Both the position numbers and the translations under genes were made by a program. Positions 9,343 through 17,509 of a stretch of 64,000 nucleotides of DNA are shown one piece after another. Source of the stretch: Nocardioides alkalitolerans DSM 16699 (lineage in GTDB: Bacteria > Actinomycetota > Actinomycetes > Propionibacteriales > Nocardioidaceae); contig NZ_AUFN01000010.1 of NCBI RefSeq assembly GCF_000426525.1, positions 186,001 through 250,000 of the forward strand, written 5' to 3'. The first letter of the stretch is position 1, and each line of letters opens with the position of its first letter. A model generated the notes under the pieces. That model saw only the letters and a list, made by a program, of their open reading frames with translations. It had not been told where the DNA came from and did no database searches.

Positions 9343-10235
9343 CCACCGGCGTCGAGGCGGCCCTGCGGCGCCGCGCGCAGCTGTTCCTGCCCGCCAACCG
9401 GCCGGAGCGCGCCGCCAGGGCCGCCACGTCCGGGGCCGACGCCGTGATCCTCGACCTCGAGGACAGCGTGCCCGTGACCGCGCGAGCGGCGGCCCGATCG
9501 GGTCTCGCGACCACGGTGACCGCCCTGCGGGCCGCCCGCGGCGACCTGCACGTGCTCGTGCGGGTGAACTCCGACGACGAGCTCGCCGCCGACGTCGACG
9601 CCGCCGTCGACGCGGGGGCCGACGGCGTGCTGGTGCCCAAGGTGGAGTCGGCCGCCCGGGTGACGGAGGTCGAGCACCTCCTCGACGCGGCCGAGGCCGC
9701 CGCCGGGGCAGCGCCCGGCACCACCGAGGTGCAGCTGCTGGTCGAGACCCCGCGCGGGCTCCTCGAGGTCGCCGCGATCGCGGCGGCCGGCACCCGGACC
9801 GTGGCGATGATGCTCGGCACCGAGGACCTCGCGGTGGAGCTCGAGATCGACCCCTCCTCGCCCGACTTCGACATCCGGTGGGCGCACGGTCTCCTGCTCT
9901 GCGCGGCGCGGGCCCACGGGCTCGTGCCCTACGGCCTCATGGGCGGCCTGGCGAACTTCCGCGACCTCCCCGCCCTCGAGCGCGAGGCGCAGCAGGCCCG
10001 GGCGTTCGGCTACCTCGGCTCGCTGTGCATCCACCCGGCGCAGGTGCCGGTGGTCCGTCACGCGTTCGCGCCGACGACGGCGGAGGTCGAGCACGCCCGG
10101 GCCGTCGTCGCCGCGCTCGACGCGGCCGAGGCGGCGGGCACGAGCGCCGTCCAGCTCGAGGGACGGATGATCGACACCCCCGTCGCACTGCGCGCCCGGC
10201 GGCTGCTGGCCCGGGCCGGGGAACGCCCGGCCTGA
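9339..10235 (+). CDS. CitE-like (HpcH/HpaI family) CoA-ester lyase
   Basis: A 298-residue TIM-barrel protein of the citrate lyase beta / malyl-CoA lyase group. Visible family motifs are LFLPANRPER, the acidic AVILDLEDSVP, RVNS, VPKVES, LLVETPRGLLE with the metal-binding acid, MLGTEDLAVEL and CIHPAQV. The GTG start overlaps the CoA-transferase stop (GTGA) and is preceded by AGGAGG at 9329-9334. In context it probably splits a 3-hydroxyacyl-CoA such as citramalyl-CoA into acetyl-CoA and pyruvate (or malyl-CoA into acetyl-CoA and glyoxylate). The substrate is inferred. Confidence 0.85.
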   Translation: MTTGVEAALRRRAQLFLPANRPERAARAATSGADAVILDLEDSVPVTARAAARSGLATTVTALRAARGDLHVLVRVNSDDELAADVDAAVDAGADGVLVPKVESAARVTEVEHLLDAAEAAAGAAPGTTEVQLLVETPRGLLEVAAIAAAGTRTVAMMLGTEDLAVELEIDPSSPDFDIRWAHGLLLCAARAHGLVPYGLMGGLANFRDLPALEREAQQARAFGYLGSLCIHPAQVPVVRHAFAPTTAEVEHARAVVAALDAAEAAGTSAVQLEGRMIDTPVALRARRLLARAGERPA

Positions 10236-10240
10236 GGCGG

Positions 10241-11461
10241 TCAGCCGCGCGGGGCGACCCGGAACGTGAACCAGGTGGACTTCAGGCCGAGCTTGGTGCG
10301 CACCTGGGCGCCGGTCACCGTCACGCGGCCCGCCGACCCGGTGAAGATCACCGTGTTGGCGCGCCCGCTCCAGTCGCCGTTGCCGGTGCGGTCGGTGACC
10401 GAGATGCCGGTGAGGTTGCCGAGCTCGGGCCAGGCCCGCTCGATCGTGACGTCGGTGATCCGCACCAGCCAGGTGTGGTTGGTGTTGCCCGACCAGCCGT
10501 CGTACGGGTCCTGGCGCGCGGTCAGGTACGGCGCGGAGCCCGCGTTGGTCCAGCCGCCGTTGCTCGAGGAGAACTGCGTGAACGCCGGGCGGCCCTGGTG
10601 CGTGAGGATCACGCCGCGGGTCGCGTCGATCGCCGCGTTGGACGCCGCCGTCTCGGCGGAGTAGCCGCCGTACACCTGGCAGGTGGTCGTGTCGCAGATC
10701 TGGTAGTGCGAGGCCTTGGGCTCGCTGCGCTGGTGGGCGGCGTAGGTGCGGGCCGCGACCGACTGCGCCTGCACGGCGGCCGGCGACCACGACGACGGCA
10801 TCTCGAGCGGGACGACCCCGCGGAGGTAGTGCTCCATCGTCACGGCGTTGACCGTCTCGCGGCGCATGACGCCGGGCGCGGGGATGGCCGCCCGCAGCGT
10901 GCCGCGGTACTGGGCCGAGGAGCGACCACCGTTGAGCAGCAGCGTCATGACGCCACCGCTCGCGTAGAACTCGCCCTCGCCCTGCACCCGGTTCCAGTAG
11001 CGCCAGACGCCGCCCGAGGCGTAGCTGATGATCGTCGTGTCGGCACCGCCGGCGCTGAGGCGCCACGTGCCCGACAGCCCCGCGGGCAGCGCGAGACGGC
11101 GACCGGTCGCGCGCTCCGAGACCACCAGGCCACCGCGGTAGCTGACGAGCACGTCGCCGCGCGTGTCCGCGGTGATGCGCACGGTGACGGCGCCGTCGGC
11201 CGTGCCGGCGGCGGCACCCGGGTAGTAGAACGACAGGATCTGGCTGTAGCGCAGGCCCTGGCGGGCCGCGCCGTACGCGCCGTACTGCGACATGCCGGTG
11301 CCGTGGCCGAAGCCGTGACCGTCGATGGCGATGGTCGCCGACGCCGGCACGAGCCAGTGCTGGCTCACCTTGACGGCGCTGGCCGGGCTGCCCGAGGTGG
11401 CGAGCACCAGGACGAGTGCGCCGAGCAGGGCGGTGAGGATCCGAGAGGGCCGGGCACGCAC
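10241..11461 (-). CDS. Secreted SpoIID/LytB-domain protein
   Basis: A 406-residue exported protein. The SpoIID-type domain (peptidoglycan-associated; lytic transglycosylase in sporulating firmicutes) is shown by HGFGHGTGMSQYGAYGAA near the N-terminus and EHYLRGVVPLEMPSSW followed by QAQSVAARTYA in the middle. I chose the GTG at 11461 because AGGAG lies eight bases ahead and it gives a clean signal peptide (RPSRILTALLGALVLVLATSGSPASA). The frame remains open to a GTG/ATG at 11524/11521, but those starts put 20 unlikely residues in front. It is probably a cell-wall hydrolase or its modifier; there is no sporulation context here. Confidence 0.85.
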   Translation of the reverse strand: MRARPSRILTALLGALVLVLATSGSPASAVKVSQHWLVPASATIAIDGHGFGHGTGMSQYGAYGAARQGLRYSQILSFYYPGAAAGTADGAVTVRITADTRGDVLVSYRGGLVVSERATGRRLALPAGLSGTWRLSAGGADTTIISYASGGVWRYWNRVQGEGEFYASGGVMTLLLNGGRSSAQYRGTLRAAIPAPGVMRRETVNAVTMEHYLRGVVPLEMPSSWSPAAVQAQSVAARTYAAHQRSEPKASHYQICDTTTCQVYGGYSAETAASNAAIDATRGVILTHQGRPAFTQFSSSNGGWTNAGSAPYLTARQDPYDGWSGNTNHTWLVRITDVTIERAWPELGNLTGISVTDRTGNGDWSGRANTVIFTGSAGRVTVTGAQVRTKLGLKSTWFTFRVAPRG

Positions 11462-11582
11462 GCAGGTGACTCCTGTGACGAGAGTGATGGGTGGTGGAGA
11501 TGGTGCAGAACGTGATCGCATCACACCCCTGGGAGCGGCGCCACGGGTTCGCGTGAACTACAGAGCGGTAGTTCGTCGACCG

Positions 11583-13025
11583 TCAGTCGGCGAGGTCACG
11601 CAGGGCGGCGCTCGCGGCGCCGTACCCGCAGAGGCCGTGCGCCCCGGGGCCGGGCGCGGTCGCCGAGGAGCAGAGGTAGACCCCCGGCACCCCGGTCGGG
11701 TACGGCGAGCGACCGGGCCGCGGGCCGAGCAGCAGCTGGTCGAGGAAGGTCGCCCCGGTCGAGATGTCGCCGCCGACGTAGTTGATGCCCTGGCGCTCCA
11801 CCTCGGCCGGCGGGCGCACCGTCATCGCCACGATCCGCTCGCGCAGGCCGGGCGCGTAGCGCTCCAGCTCGTCGAGCACCCGGTCGGTGAGGTCCTCCTC
11901 GCAGCCGACCGGCACGTGGGCGTAGGCGTCGACCGGCACCACGGTGCCGCGTCCGCGCGCGGGGTCGGCCATCGCCTGCTGCCCGACGAGCACGAAGGGG
12001 TGCGCGGGCACACGCCCGCGCCGTACGTCGCGTGCGGCCGCGGCGAGCGGACCCGCCTCGCCGCCGACGTGCACCACCGCGGCCGACCGCGACGGCTCGT
12101 GCGTCCACGGCACTCCCCCGTCGACGGCGAGCGCGAGCTGGTAGGCGCCCACGCCGTGACGCCACTCGGCGTACCGGTCGCGCAGCCGCGGCGCGAGGCG
12201 GTCCCCGAGGATGCGGCCCGCGTCGCGGGGCGAGGTGTCGAGCAGCACGACGTCGGCACCACCGAGCTCGCCGAGGTCGGTGACCCGCCGTCCGGTCTCG
12301 ACGCTGCCGCCGTACGACGCCAGCTCGGCCACCAGGGCGTCGGCCAGCACCTGGGAGCCGCCGCGGACGACCGGCCAGCCCACCTGCTGCGCCGCCGCAC
12401 CGAGCGCGATGCCGACGGCGGAGGTGAACGGCGCCGACGGCGGACGGAAGCCGTGGGCGGTGATGCCGAGCCACAGCGCCCGGGTCTCGGGGCGGCGGAA
12501 GGTGCGGGCGACGACGTCGGCGGGCGGCGCGGCGCGCAGGCCGAACAGCGCCAGGTCGACGGGGTGCCGCGGCAGGTGCAGGACGGGCTGCCCGAACTCG
12601 TCGAGCGTCGTCGGCATCCGGTCGGCGACCCGCCCGAACAACCGCGTCCAGGCGGCAGCGTCGTCGCCCAGCCCGGCCGCGGTCTCGGCCACCGTCCCGG
12701 AGACGACGGCACCGCGGCCGCCGAGCAGGGGGTGGGACATCTCGTACGGCGCGCGCAGCCACTCGACGCCGCGCGCGGCCAGGTCGACCGTGCGGCTGAA
12801 GACGTTGTCGACGGCGAGCGGGTGGAAGCCCGCGCAGTGGTCGTGCACGAGGCCCGGGAGCGTCGACTCGGCCGAGCGGAGGCCACCGCCGACCTGGTCG
12901 GCCGCCTCGACGACCGTCACCCGCAGGCCCGCGCGGGCGAGGGTGATCGCGCCCGCGAGCCCGTTCGGGCCGCTGCCGACGACGACGGCGGTGCCGCTGG
13001 ACCGTGCCCCGCCGCCGACCGTCAC
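11583..13025 (-). CDS. FAD-dependent phytoene-dehydrogenase-like oxidoreductase
   Basis: A 480-residue flavoprotein with an N-terminal dinucleotide-binding fold (TAVVVGSGPNGLAGAITLARAGLRVTVVEA, about residues 11-41) and the CrtI-type C-terminus with PGVYLCSSATAPGPGAHGLCGYGAA. This is the COG1233 group, which includes carotenoid desaturases and many uncharacterised actinobacterial members. No carotenoid gene is nearby, so carotenoid desaturation should not be assumed. The GTG start at 13025 lies only four bases after the lpdA stop, so the two are co-transcribed. Substrate unknown. Confidence 0.75.
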   Translation of the reverse strand: MTVGGGARSSGTAVVVGSGPNGLAGAITLARAGLRVTVVEAADQVGGGLRSAESTLPGLVHDHCAGFHPLAVDNVFSRTVDLAARGVEWLRAPYEMSHPLLGGRGAVVSGTVAETAAGLGDDAAAWTRLFGRVADRMPTTLDEFGQPVLHLPRHPVDLALFGLRAAPPADVVARTFRRPETRALWLGITAHGFRPPSAPFTSAVGIALGAAAQQVGWPVVRGGSQVLADALVAELASYGGSVETGRRVTDLGELGGADVVLLDTSPRDAGRILGDRLAPRLRDRYAEWRHGVGAYQLALAVDGGVPWTHEPSRSAAVVHVGGEAGPLAAAARDVRRGRVPAHPFVLVGQQAMADPARGRGTVVPVDAYAHVPVGCEEDLTDRVLDELERYAPGLRERIVAMTVRPPAEVERQGINYVGGDISTGATFLDQLLLGPRPGRSPYPTGVPGVYLCSSATAPGPGAHGLCGYGAASAALRDLAD

Positions 13026-13029
13026 GGCG

Positions 13030-14421
13030 TCAGACCCGGTGCAGGCGGCGCGCCGCCTCGGCGATGGAGCCCGTCATCGACGGGTAGACGGTGAAGACGC
13101 CGGCCAGCTGGTCGGCCGTGAGCGACTCCCCGACGGCCACGGCCACGGGGTGGATGAGCTCGGAGGCCCGCGGACCCACGACGACGCCGCCGACGATGAT
13201 GCCGGTGCCGGGGCGGCACACGAGCTTCACGAAGCCGTCCCGCACGCCCTGCATCTTCGCGCGGGGGTTGCCCGACAACGGCAGCATGACGACCTCGGCC
13301 TGGATCTCGCCGGCGTCGACGGCCTGCTGGGTCCAGCCGACCGTGGCGATCTCGGGCGAGGTGAAGACGTTCGACGAGACCTTCTTCAGGTCCAGCGGCA
13401 GCACGGCGTCGCCGAGGTGGTGCTGCATCGCGATGCGGCCCTGCATGGCGGCGACCGAGGCGAGCATCAGCACGCCCGTGCAGTCGCCGGCCGCGTAGAC
13501 GCCGCGCGCCGTCGTGCGCGAGACGCGGTCGACGCCCACGAACCCGCCGTCCTTGAGCCGCACGCCCGCCTCGTCGAGACCGAGGTCGGACGTGTTGGGC
13601 ACCGACCCGAGCGCCAGGATGCAGTGGGAGGCCTCGACCTCGGTGCCGTCGGTGAGCCGCACGGTGACGACGTCGCCGGAGCGGGTCACCGACTCCATGC
13701 GCGAGCGCGAGAGCACCTTCATGCCGCGGCGCTTCAGCACCTCCTCGAGCACGCCCGCCGCGTCCGCGTCCTCACCGGGCAGCACCCGGTCGCGCGACGA
13801 GACCAGCGTGACGTCGATGCCGAGCGAGAGGTAGGCCGAGGCGAACTCGGCGCCCGTGACGCCGGACCCGACGACGACGAGCTTCTCGGGCACCTCGGTG
13901 ATGTCGTAGACCTGCTCCCAGGTGAGGATGCGCTCCCCGTCGGGCACCGCGCTGGGCAGCGTGCGCGGGGCCGCGCCCGTCGCGATGAGCACGGCGTCGG
14001 CGTCGAACCGCTCCTCGCTGCCGTCGTCGAGGGTGGCGACGACGCGCTGCGGGCCCTCGAGCCGGCCGCGGCCGCGCACGATCCGCACGTCCTCGCGCTC
14101 GAGGCGGCGCAGGATGTCGGCCGACTGGTCGGTCGCGAGCTGCTTGACCCGCTGGTTGACCCGGCTGAGGTCGACCCGGATCGACGTCGCGGCGTCGCCC
14201 TCGGTGTCCTGGAAGTTCACGCCCAGCTCGGACGAGCCGGACAGCTCGATCATCAGCTCGCTGGTGGCGATGAGCGTCTTGCTGGGCACGCAGTCGGTCA
14301 GCACCGCCGACCCGCCGAGCCCGTCGGTGTCGACCACGGTGACCTCGGCCCCGGCCTGCGCCGCGACCAGCGCCGACTCGTAGCCGCCCGGCCCTCCACC
14401 GACGATGACGACCCGGTTCAT
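13030..14421 (-). CDS. lpdA: NAD(P)H-quinone dehydrogenase of the LpdA type
   Basis: A 463-residue flavoprotein disulfide-reductase-fold enzyme. The FAD motif is VVIVGGGPGGYESALVAAQ and the NAD(P)H motif is VVVGSGVTGAEFASAY. In the redox motif, GGSAVLTDCVPSK, only C44 remains and A39 replaces the first cysteine of the usual CxxxxC pair. The same defect is known in Mycobacterium tuberculosis LpdA (Rv3303c), which acts as a quinone reductase and not a lipoamide dehydrogenase. The neighbouring PNP and mutase genes match the mycobacterial neighbourhood of Rv3303c. A GGGAG site precedes the ATG. Confidence 0.85.
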   Translation of the reverse strand: MNRVVIVGGGPGGYESALVAAQAGAEVTVVDTDGLGGSAVLTDCVPSKTLIATSELMIELSGSSELGVNFQDTEGDAATSIRVDLSRVNQRVKQLATDQSADILRRLEREDVRIVRGRGRLEGPQRVVATLDDGSEERFDADAVLIATGAAPRTLPSAVPDGERILTWEQVYDITEVPEKLVVVGSGVTGAEFASAYLSLGIDVTLVSSRDRVLPGEDADAAGVLEEVLKRRGMKVLSRSRMESVTRSGDVVTVRLTDGTEVEASHCILALGSVPNTSDLGLDEAGVRLKDGGFVGVDRVSRTTARGVYAAGDCTGVLMLASVAAMQGRIAMQHHLGDAVLPLDLKKVSSNVFTSPEIATVGWTQQAVDAGEIQAEVVMLPLSGNPRAKMQGVRDGFVKLVCRPGTGIIVGGVVVGPRASELIHPVAVAVGESLTADQLAGVFTVYPSMTGSIAEAARRLHRV

Positions 14422-14463
14422 GCGACTCCCTCTGGTTCACGCCGGCCGTGCGGAGAAGTACGA

Positions 14464-14496
14464 CGGTCGCCCCGGGACCGACGTCCGGGGCGACCG
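14464..14496 (-). terminator. Hairpin terminator downstream of lpd
   Basis: CGGTCGCCCCGG (14464-14475) pairs perfectly with CCGGGGCGACCG (14485-14496) around a nine-base loop. It lies in the gap just after the lpd stop, before lpdA, with no T-run, as is common in actinobacteria. Confidence 0.6.
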
Positions 14497-14506
14497 CGTG
14501 GGTGGA

Positions 14507-15904
14507 TCAGAAGTTGATCATGTGACCGGAGATGCCGTGGATGGCTTCCTTGACCGACTCGGTGAGGGTGGGGTGCGCGAAGACGTTGCGACCGATCTCG
14601 TCGGCCGTGAGGTCCCACTTCTGCGCCAGCGTCAGCACGGGGAGCAGCTCGGTCACGTCGGGCCCGATCATGTGGGCACCGAGGATCTCGTTGTGCTCGG
14701 CGTCGGCGACGACCTTCACGAAGCCGACGGCCTCGCCGAGGCCCTGGGCCTTGCCGTTCGCGCTGAACGGGAACGTCGACGTCTTCACGTCGTACCCCTT
14801 GTCCTTCGCCTGCTGCTCCGAGTAGCCGAAGGAGCCGATCTGCGGGTGGCAGTAGGTGGCGCGCGGCACGAAGTCGTACTCGACCGGCATGGTCTCCTCG
14901 CCGGCGATGACCTCGGCGGCGACGATGCCCATGGCCTCGGCAACGTGGGCCAGCATCATCTTGCCGGTGACGTCGCCGATGGCGAACACACCGTCGACGT
15001 TGGTGCGGCCGTACTCGTCGATCGCGATCGCGCCGCGGTCGGTGAGCTCGACGCCGGTGGCCTCGAGGCCGTAGCCGTCGGTGCGGGGCGCGAAGCCGAA
15101 GGCGGCCAGCATCTTGTCGGCCTCGAGCACCTTCTCCTCGCCACCGCCGGCGGGGGCGACGGTGACCTTGACGCCCGAGCCCGTGTCCTCGACGCCCTTG
15201 ACCGCGGTCGAGGTGAGGATCGTGATGCCGAGCTTCTTGTAGTGCTTGAGCAGCTCCTTCGAGACGTCCGCGTCCTCGGTCGGCACGATGCGGTCGAGGA
15301 ACTCGACGATCGTGACGTCGACGCCGAAGTTCTTCATCACGTAGGCGAACTCGACGCCGATCGCGCCGGAGCCGCCGATGATGATCGAGGACGGCAGGTT
15401 CTCGTCGAGGATCTGCTCCTCGTAGGTGACGACGTTCTCGCTGATCTCGACGCCGGGCACGGTGCGGACCTTCGCACCGGTCGCGATGATCAGGTTGTCG
15501 GTCGTGTAGGACGTGACGTTGCCGTCCTTGTCCTTGATGTCGAGCGCCTTCGGACCGGTCAGCGTGCCCCAGCCGTCGATCTCGGTGATCTTGTTCTTCT
15601 TCATGAGGAAGTGGACGCCCTTGACGATGCCGGCCGAGACCTGGCGGCTGCGCGCGTGGGTGGGTCCGTAGGACATCGTGGCGTCGCCCTCGATGCCGAA
15701 CTTCTTCTTGTCGTGCGTGAGCGTGTGGGCGAGCTCGGCGTTCTTGAGCAGTGCCTTCGAGGGGATGCACCCGACGTTGAGGCAGACACCTCCCCAGTAC
15801 TTATCCTCCACGACCGCGACGGACTTGCCGAGCTGAGCAGCTCGGATCGCCGCGACGTAACCACCGGGACCAGCACCAAGGACGAGGACATCGAAGTGAG
15901 TCAC
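14507..15904 (-). CDS. lpdA/lpd: Dihydrolipoyl dehydrogenase (E3)
   Basis: A 465-residue E3 subunit that reoxidises dihydrolipoamide of the 2-oxoacid dehydrogenase complexes, using FAD and NAD+. The N-terminus [20 protein letters not shown] holds the FAD site. The redox pair C41/C46 is intact in [30 protein letters not shown] holds the NAD site, and HAHPTLTE-type catalytic residues appear as [13 protein letters not shown] near the end. The GTG at 15904 gives the family-typical N-terminus and fits the leaderless -10; an ATG at 15922 would overlap the -10. Its partner E1, aceE, is 24 kb away. Confidence 0.96.
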   Translation of the reverse strand: MTHFDVLVLGAGPGGYVAAIRAAQLGKSVAVVEDKYWGGVCLNVGCIPSKALLKNAELAHTLTHDKKKFGIEGDATMSYGPTHARSRQVSAGIVKGVHFLMKKNKITEIDGWGTLTGPKALDIKDKDGNVTSYTTDNLIIATGAKVRTVPGVEISENVVTYEEQILDENLPSSIIIGGSGAIGVEFAYVMKNFGVDVTIVEFLDRIVPTEDADVSKELLKHYKKLGITILTSTAVKGVEDTGSGVKVTVAPAGGGEEKVLEADKMLAAFGFAPRTDGYGLEATGVELTDRGAIAIDEYGRTNVDGVFAIGDVTGKMMLAHVAEAMGIVAAEVIAGEETMPVEYDFVPRATYCHPQIGSFGYSEQQAKDKGYDVKTSTFPFSANGKAQGLGEAVGFVKVVADAEHNEILGAHMIGPDVTELLPVLTLAQKWDLTADEIGRNVFAHPTLTESVKEAIHGISGHMINF

Positions 15905-15917
15905 GTCCGCCAGCCTA
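15905..15917 (-). promoter_or_regulatory. Leaderless promoter -10 for lpd
   Basis: On the minus strand TAGGCT (15917-15912) is followed by seven bases and then the lpd GTG at 15904. No Shine-Dalgarno sequence is present. The divergent PNP promoter lies about 80 bases away. Confidence 0.55.
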
Positions 15918-15987
15918 TCCATCCGGACGGCCGCGGGCACGCCGGGGCGGTGCGACGTGGGAGACACCCGGGTCACACCCGCTGGCC

Positions 15988-16000
15988 TAGAGTGCCCACC
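15988..16000 (+). promoter_or_regulatory. Leaderless promoter -10 for PNP
   Basis: TAGAGT at 15988-15993, a seven-base spacer, then the GTG at 16001. No ribosome binding site lies in between. Confidence 0.55.
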
Positions 16001-16831
16001 GTGAGCGCACCTGCCGAGCCGACGTCCCCGCACGACCCCACGACCCCCGCCGAGGCGGCCTCCGAGGCGGCCGCCCGCCTCGCCGAGCTGACCGGCGTGC
16101 CGCGCCACGACGTCGCCGTCGTGCTCGGTTCCGGGTGGCTGCCCGCCGTCGACCTCCTGGGCGAGACGGTCGCCGAGATCGCCACGACGGACCTGCCCGG
16201 CTTCAGCGCCGCGGCCGTCGTCGGCCACTCCGGCAAGATCCGCTCCGTGCGCGCCGGCGACAAGTCGATCCTCGTCTTCCTCAGCCGCACCCACTACTAC
16301 GAGGGCAAGGGCGTGCGCGCCGTGGTCCACGGGGTGCGTACGGCGGCCGCGGCCGGCTGCCGCACCATCGTCCTCACCAACGGCTGCGGCGGGCTGAAGG
16401 AGTCGTGGACGCCCGGCACCCCGGTGCTGATCTCCGACCACATCAACCTCACGGGCCGCTCCCCCATCGAGGGCGCCGAGTTCGTCGACCTCACCGACCT
16501 CTACTCCTCCCGGCTGCGCGCGCTATGCCGCGAGGTCGAGCCGACGCTCGACGAGGGCGTCTACGTCCAGTTCCCCGGCCCCCACTACGAGACCCCCGCC
16601 GAGATCGGGATGGTCCGCGCGATCGGCGGCCAGCTGGTCGGCATGAGCACGACCCTCGAGGCCATCGCCGCCCGCCAGGCCGGCATGGAGGTGCTGGGCC
16701 TCTCGCTCGTCACCAACCTCGCCGCCGGCATCAGCGGCGAGCCGCTCGACCACAGCGAGGTGATCGAGGCCGGCCGTGCCGCCGCCACCCGGATGGGCAA
16801 CCTCCTCGGCGCCGTCGTGCCCCGGTTGTAG
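16001..16831 (+). CDS. Purine nucleoside phosphorylase
   Basis: Phosphorolysis of purine (deoxy)ribonucleosides to base plus (deoxy)ribose-1-phosphate. The 276 residues fit the trimeric inosine/guanosine-type family. Visible sites: VVLGSGW (phosphate loop, S44), GHSGKIRS (H75), [50 protein letters not shown] and N239 in TNLAAG, the purine-contacting Asn. It is divergent from lpd, with a TetR gene following. With the mutase at 30.1 kb, deoC and adenosine deaminase it makes a nucleoside salvage route, although a block of unrelated genes now separates them. Confidence 0.93.
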   Translation: MSAPAEPTSPHDPTTPAEAASEAAARLAELTGVPRHDVAVVLGSGWLPAVDLLGETVAEIATTDLPGFSAAAVVGHSGKIRSVRAGDKSILVFLSRTHYYEGKGVRAVVHGVRTAAAAGCRTIVLTNGCGGLKESWTPGTPVLISDHINLTGRSPIEGAEFVDLTDLYSSRLRALCREVEPTLDEGVYVQFPGPHYETPAEIGMVRAIGGQLVGMSTTLEAIAARQAGMEVLGLSLVTNLAAGISGEPLDHSEVIEAGRAAATRMGNLLGAVVPRL

Positions 16832-16840
16832 GACCCTCCC

Positions 16841-17407
16841 GTGCCCAAGATCACCGGTGACTCCCTGAGCCAGCACCGCGAGCAGATCCGTCAGCGGGTC
16901 TTCGAGGCCTTCGTGGAGCTCATCAGCGAGCGAAGCTTCGACGCCATCACGATGGCGCAGCTCGCGGCGGCCGCCGGGGTCGGGCGCACGACGATCTACC
17001 ACCACTTCCCCGACAAGGACGCGGTCGTGGTGGCGTTCGCGTCGCACGAGACGAACCGCTACCTCGACGAGCTCGGTTCGGTGCTCGCCGACGCGGCGAC
17101 GCCGTCCGAGCGCCTCGGCCGCTACCTGCGCCACCACCTCGCGGAGGGCGAGCAGTTCCACCTCGGGCTCGGCCCGCAGGTCTACGGGCTGCTCTCGGAC
17201 TCGTCGCTGCGCGAGATCCGCGAGCACGTGGTGGCCGTCGAGACTGTCCTGCGCACGATCATCGACGACGGTGTCGCGTCCGGCGACTTCACGGTGACCG
17301 ACGTCGACGGGGTGCTCCCCCTCATCCACGCCTGCCTCAACCCGCGCCACCTCGAGGCCGAGACCATCGTCGGCTTCGTGATGGCGGGGGTCGGCGCGCG
17401 GACCTGA
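16841..17407 (+). CDS. TetR-family transcriptional regulator
   Basis: A 188-residue regulator. The N-terminal helix-turn-helix is ITMAQLAAAAGVGRTTIYHHFPDKDAVVVAF (about residues 31-61). The C-terminal ligand domain is not diagnostic. The GTG start lies nine bases after the PNP stop. It could be co-transcribed with PNP or carry its own promoter (TAGGAC just upstream). Its target is not evident; the convergent heme locus is one possibility, but no palindrome here matches an obvious site in front of its own gene. Confidence 0.85.
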   Translation: MPKITGDSLSQHREQIRQRVFEAFVELISERSFDAITMAQLAAAAGVGRTTIYHHFPDKDAVVVAFASHETNRYLDELGSVLADAATPSERLGRYLRHHLAEGEQFHLGLGPQVYGLLSDSSLREIREHVVAVETVLRTIIDDGVASGDFTVTDVDGVLPLIHACLNPRHLEAETIVGFVMAGVGART

Positions 17408-17441
17408 CGTCCACGCGCCGCCCGACGCACGGGAACGCCGA

Positions 17442-17471
17442 CGGCCCGCGACGCCGGAGCGTCGCGGGCCG
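17442..17471. terminator. Bidirectional hairpin terminator
   Basis: A 13-bp perfect stem: CGGCCCGCGACGC (17442-17454) against its complement at 17459-17471, with loop CGGA. It lies between the convergent TetR and HtaA genes and can serve both. Confidence 0.7.
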
Positions 17472-17509
17472 TGCGGTGGTGCGGGTGGAGCAGGAGCGTG
17501 ACCGGGCGG

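Noticed and set aside
11583..13025. Carotenoid biosynthesis enzyme
   Set aside because: The fold is CrtI-like, but no other carotenoid gene is near and this group contains many non-carotenoid enzymes.
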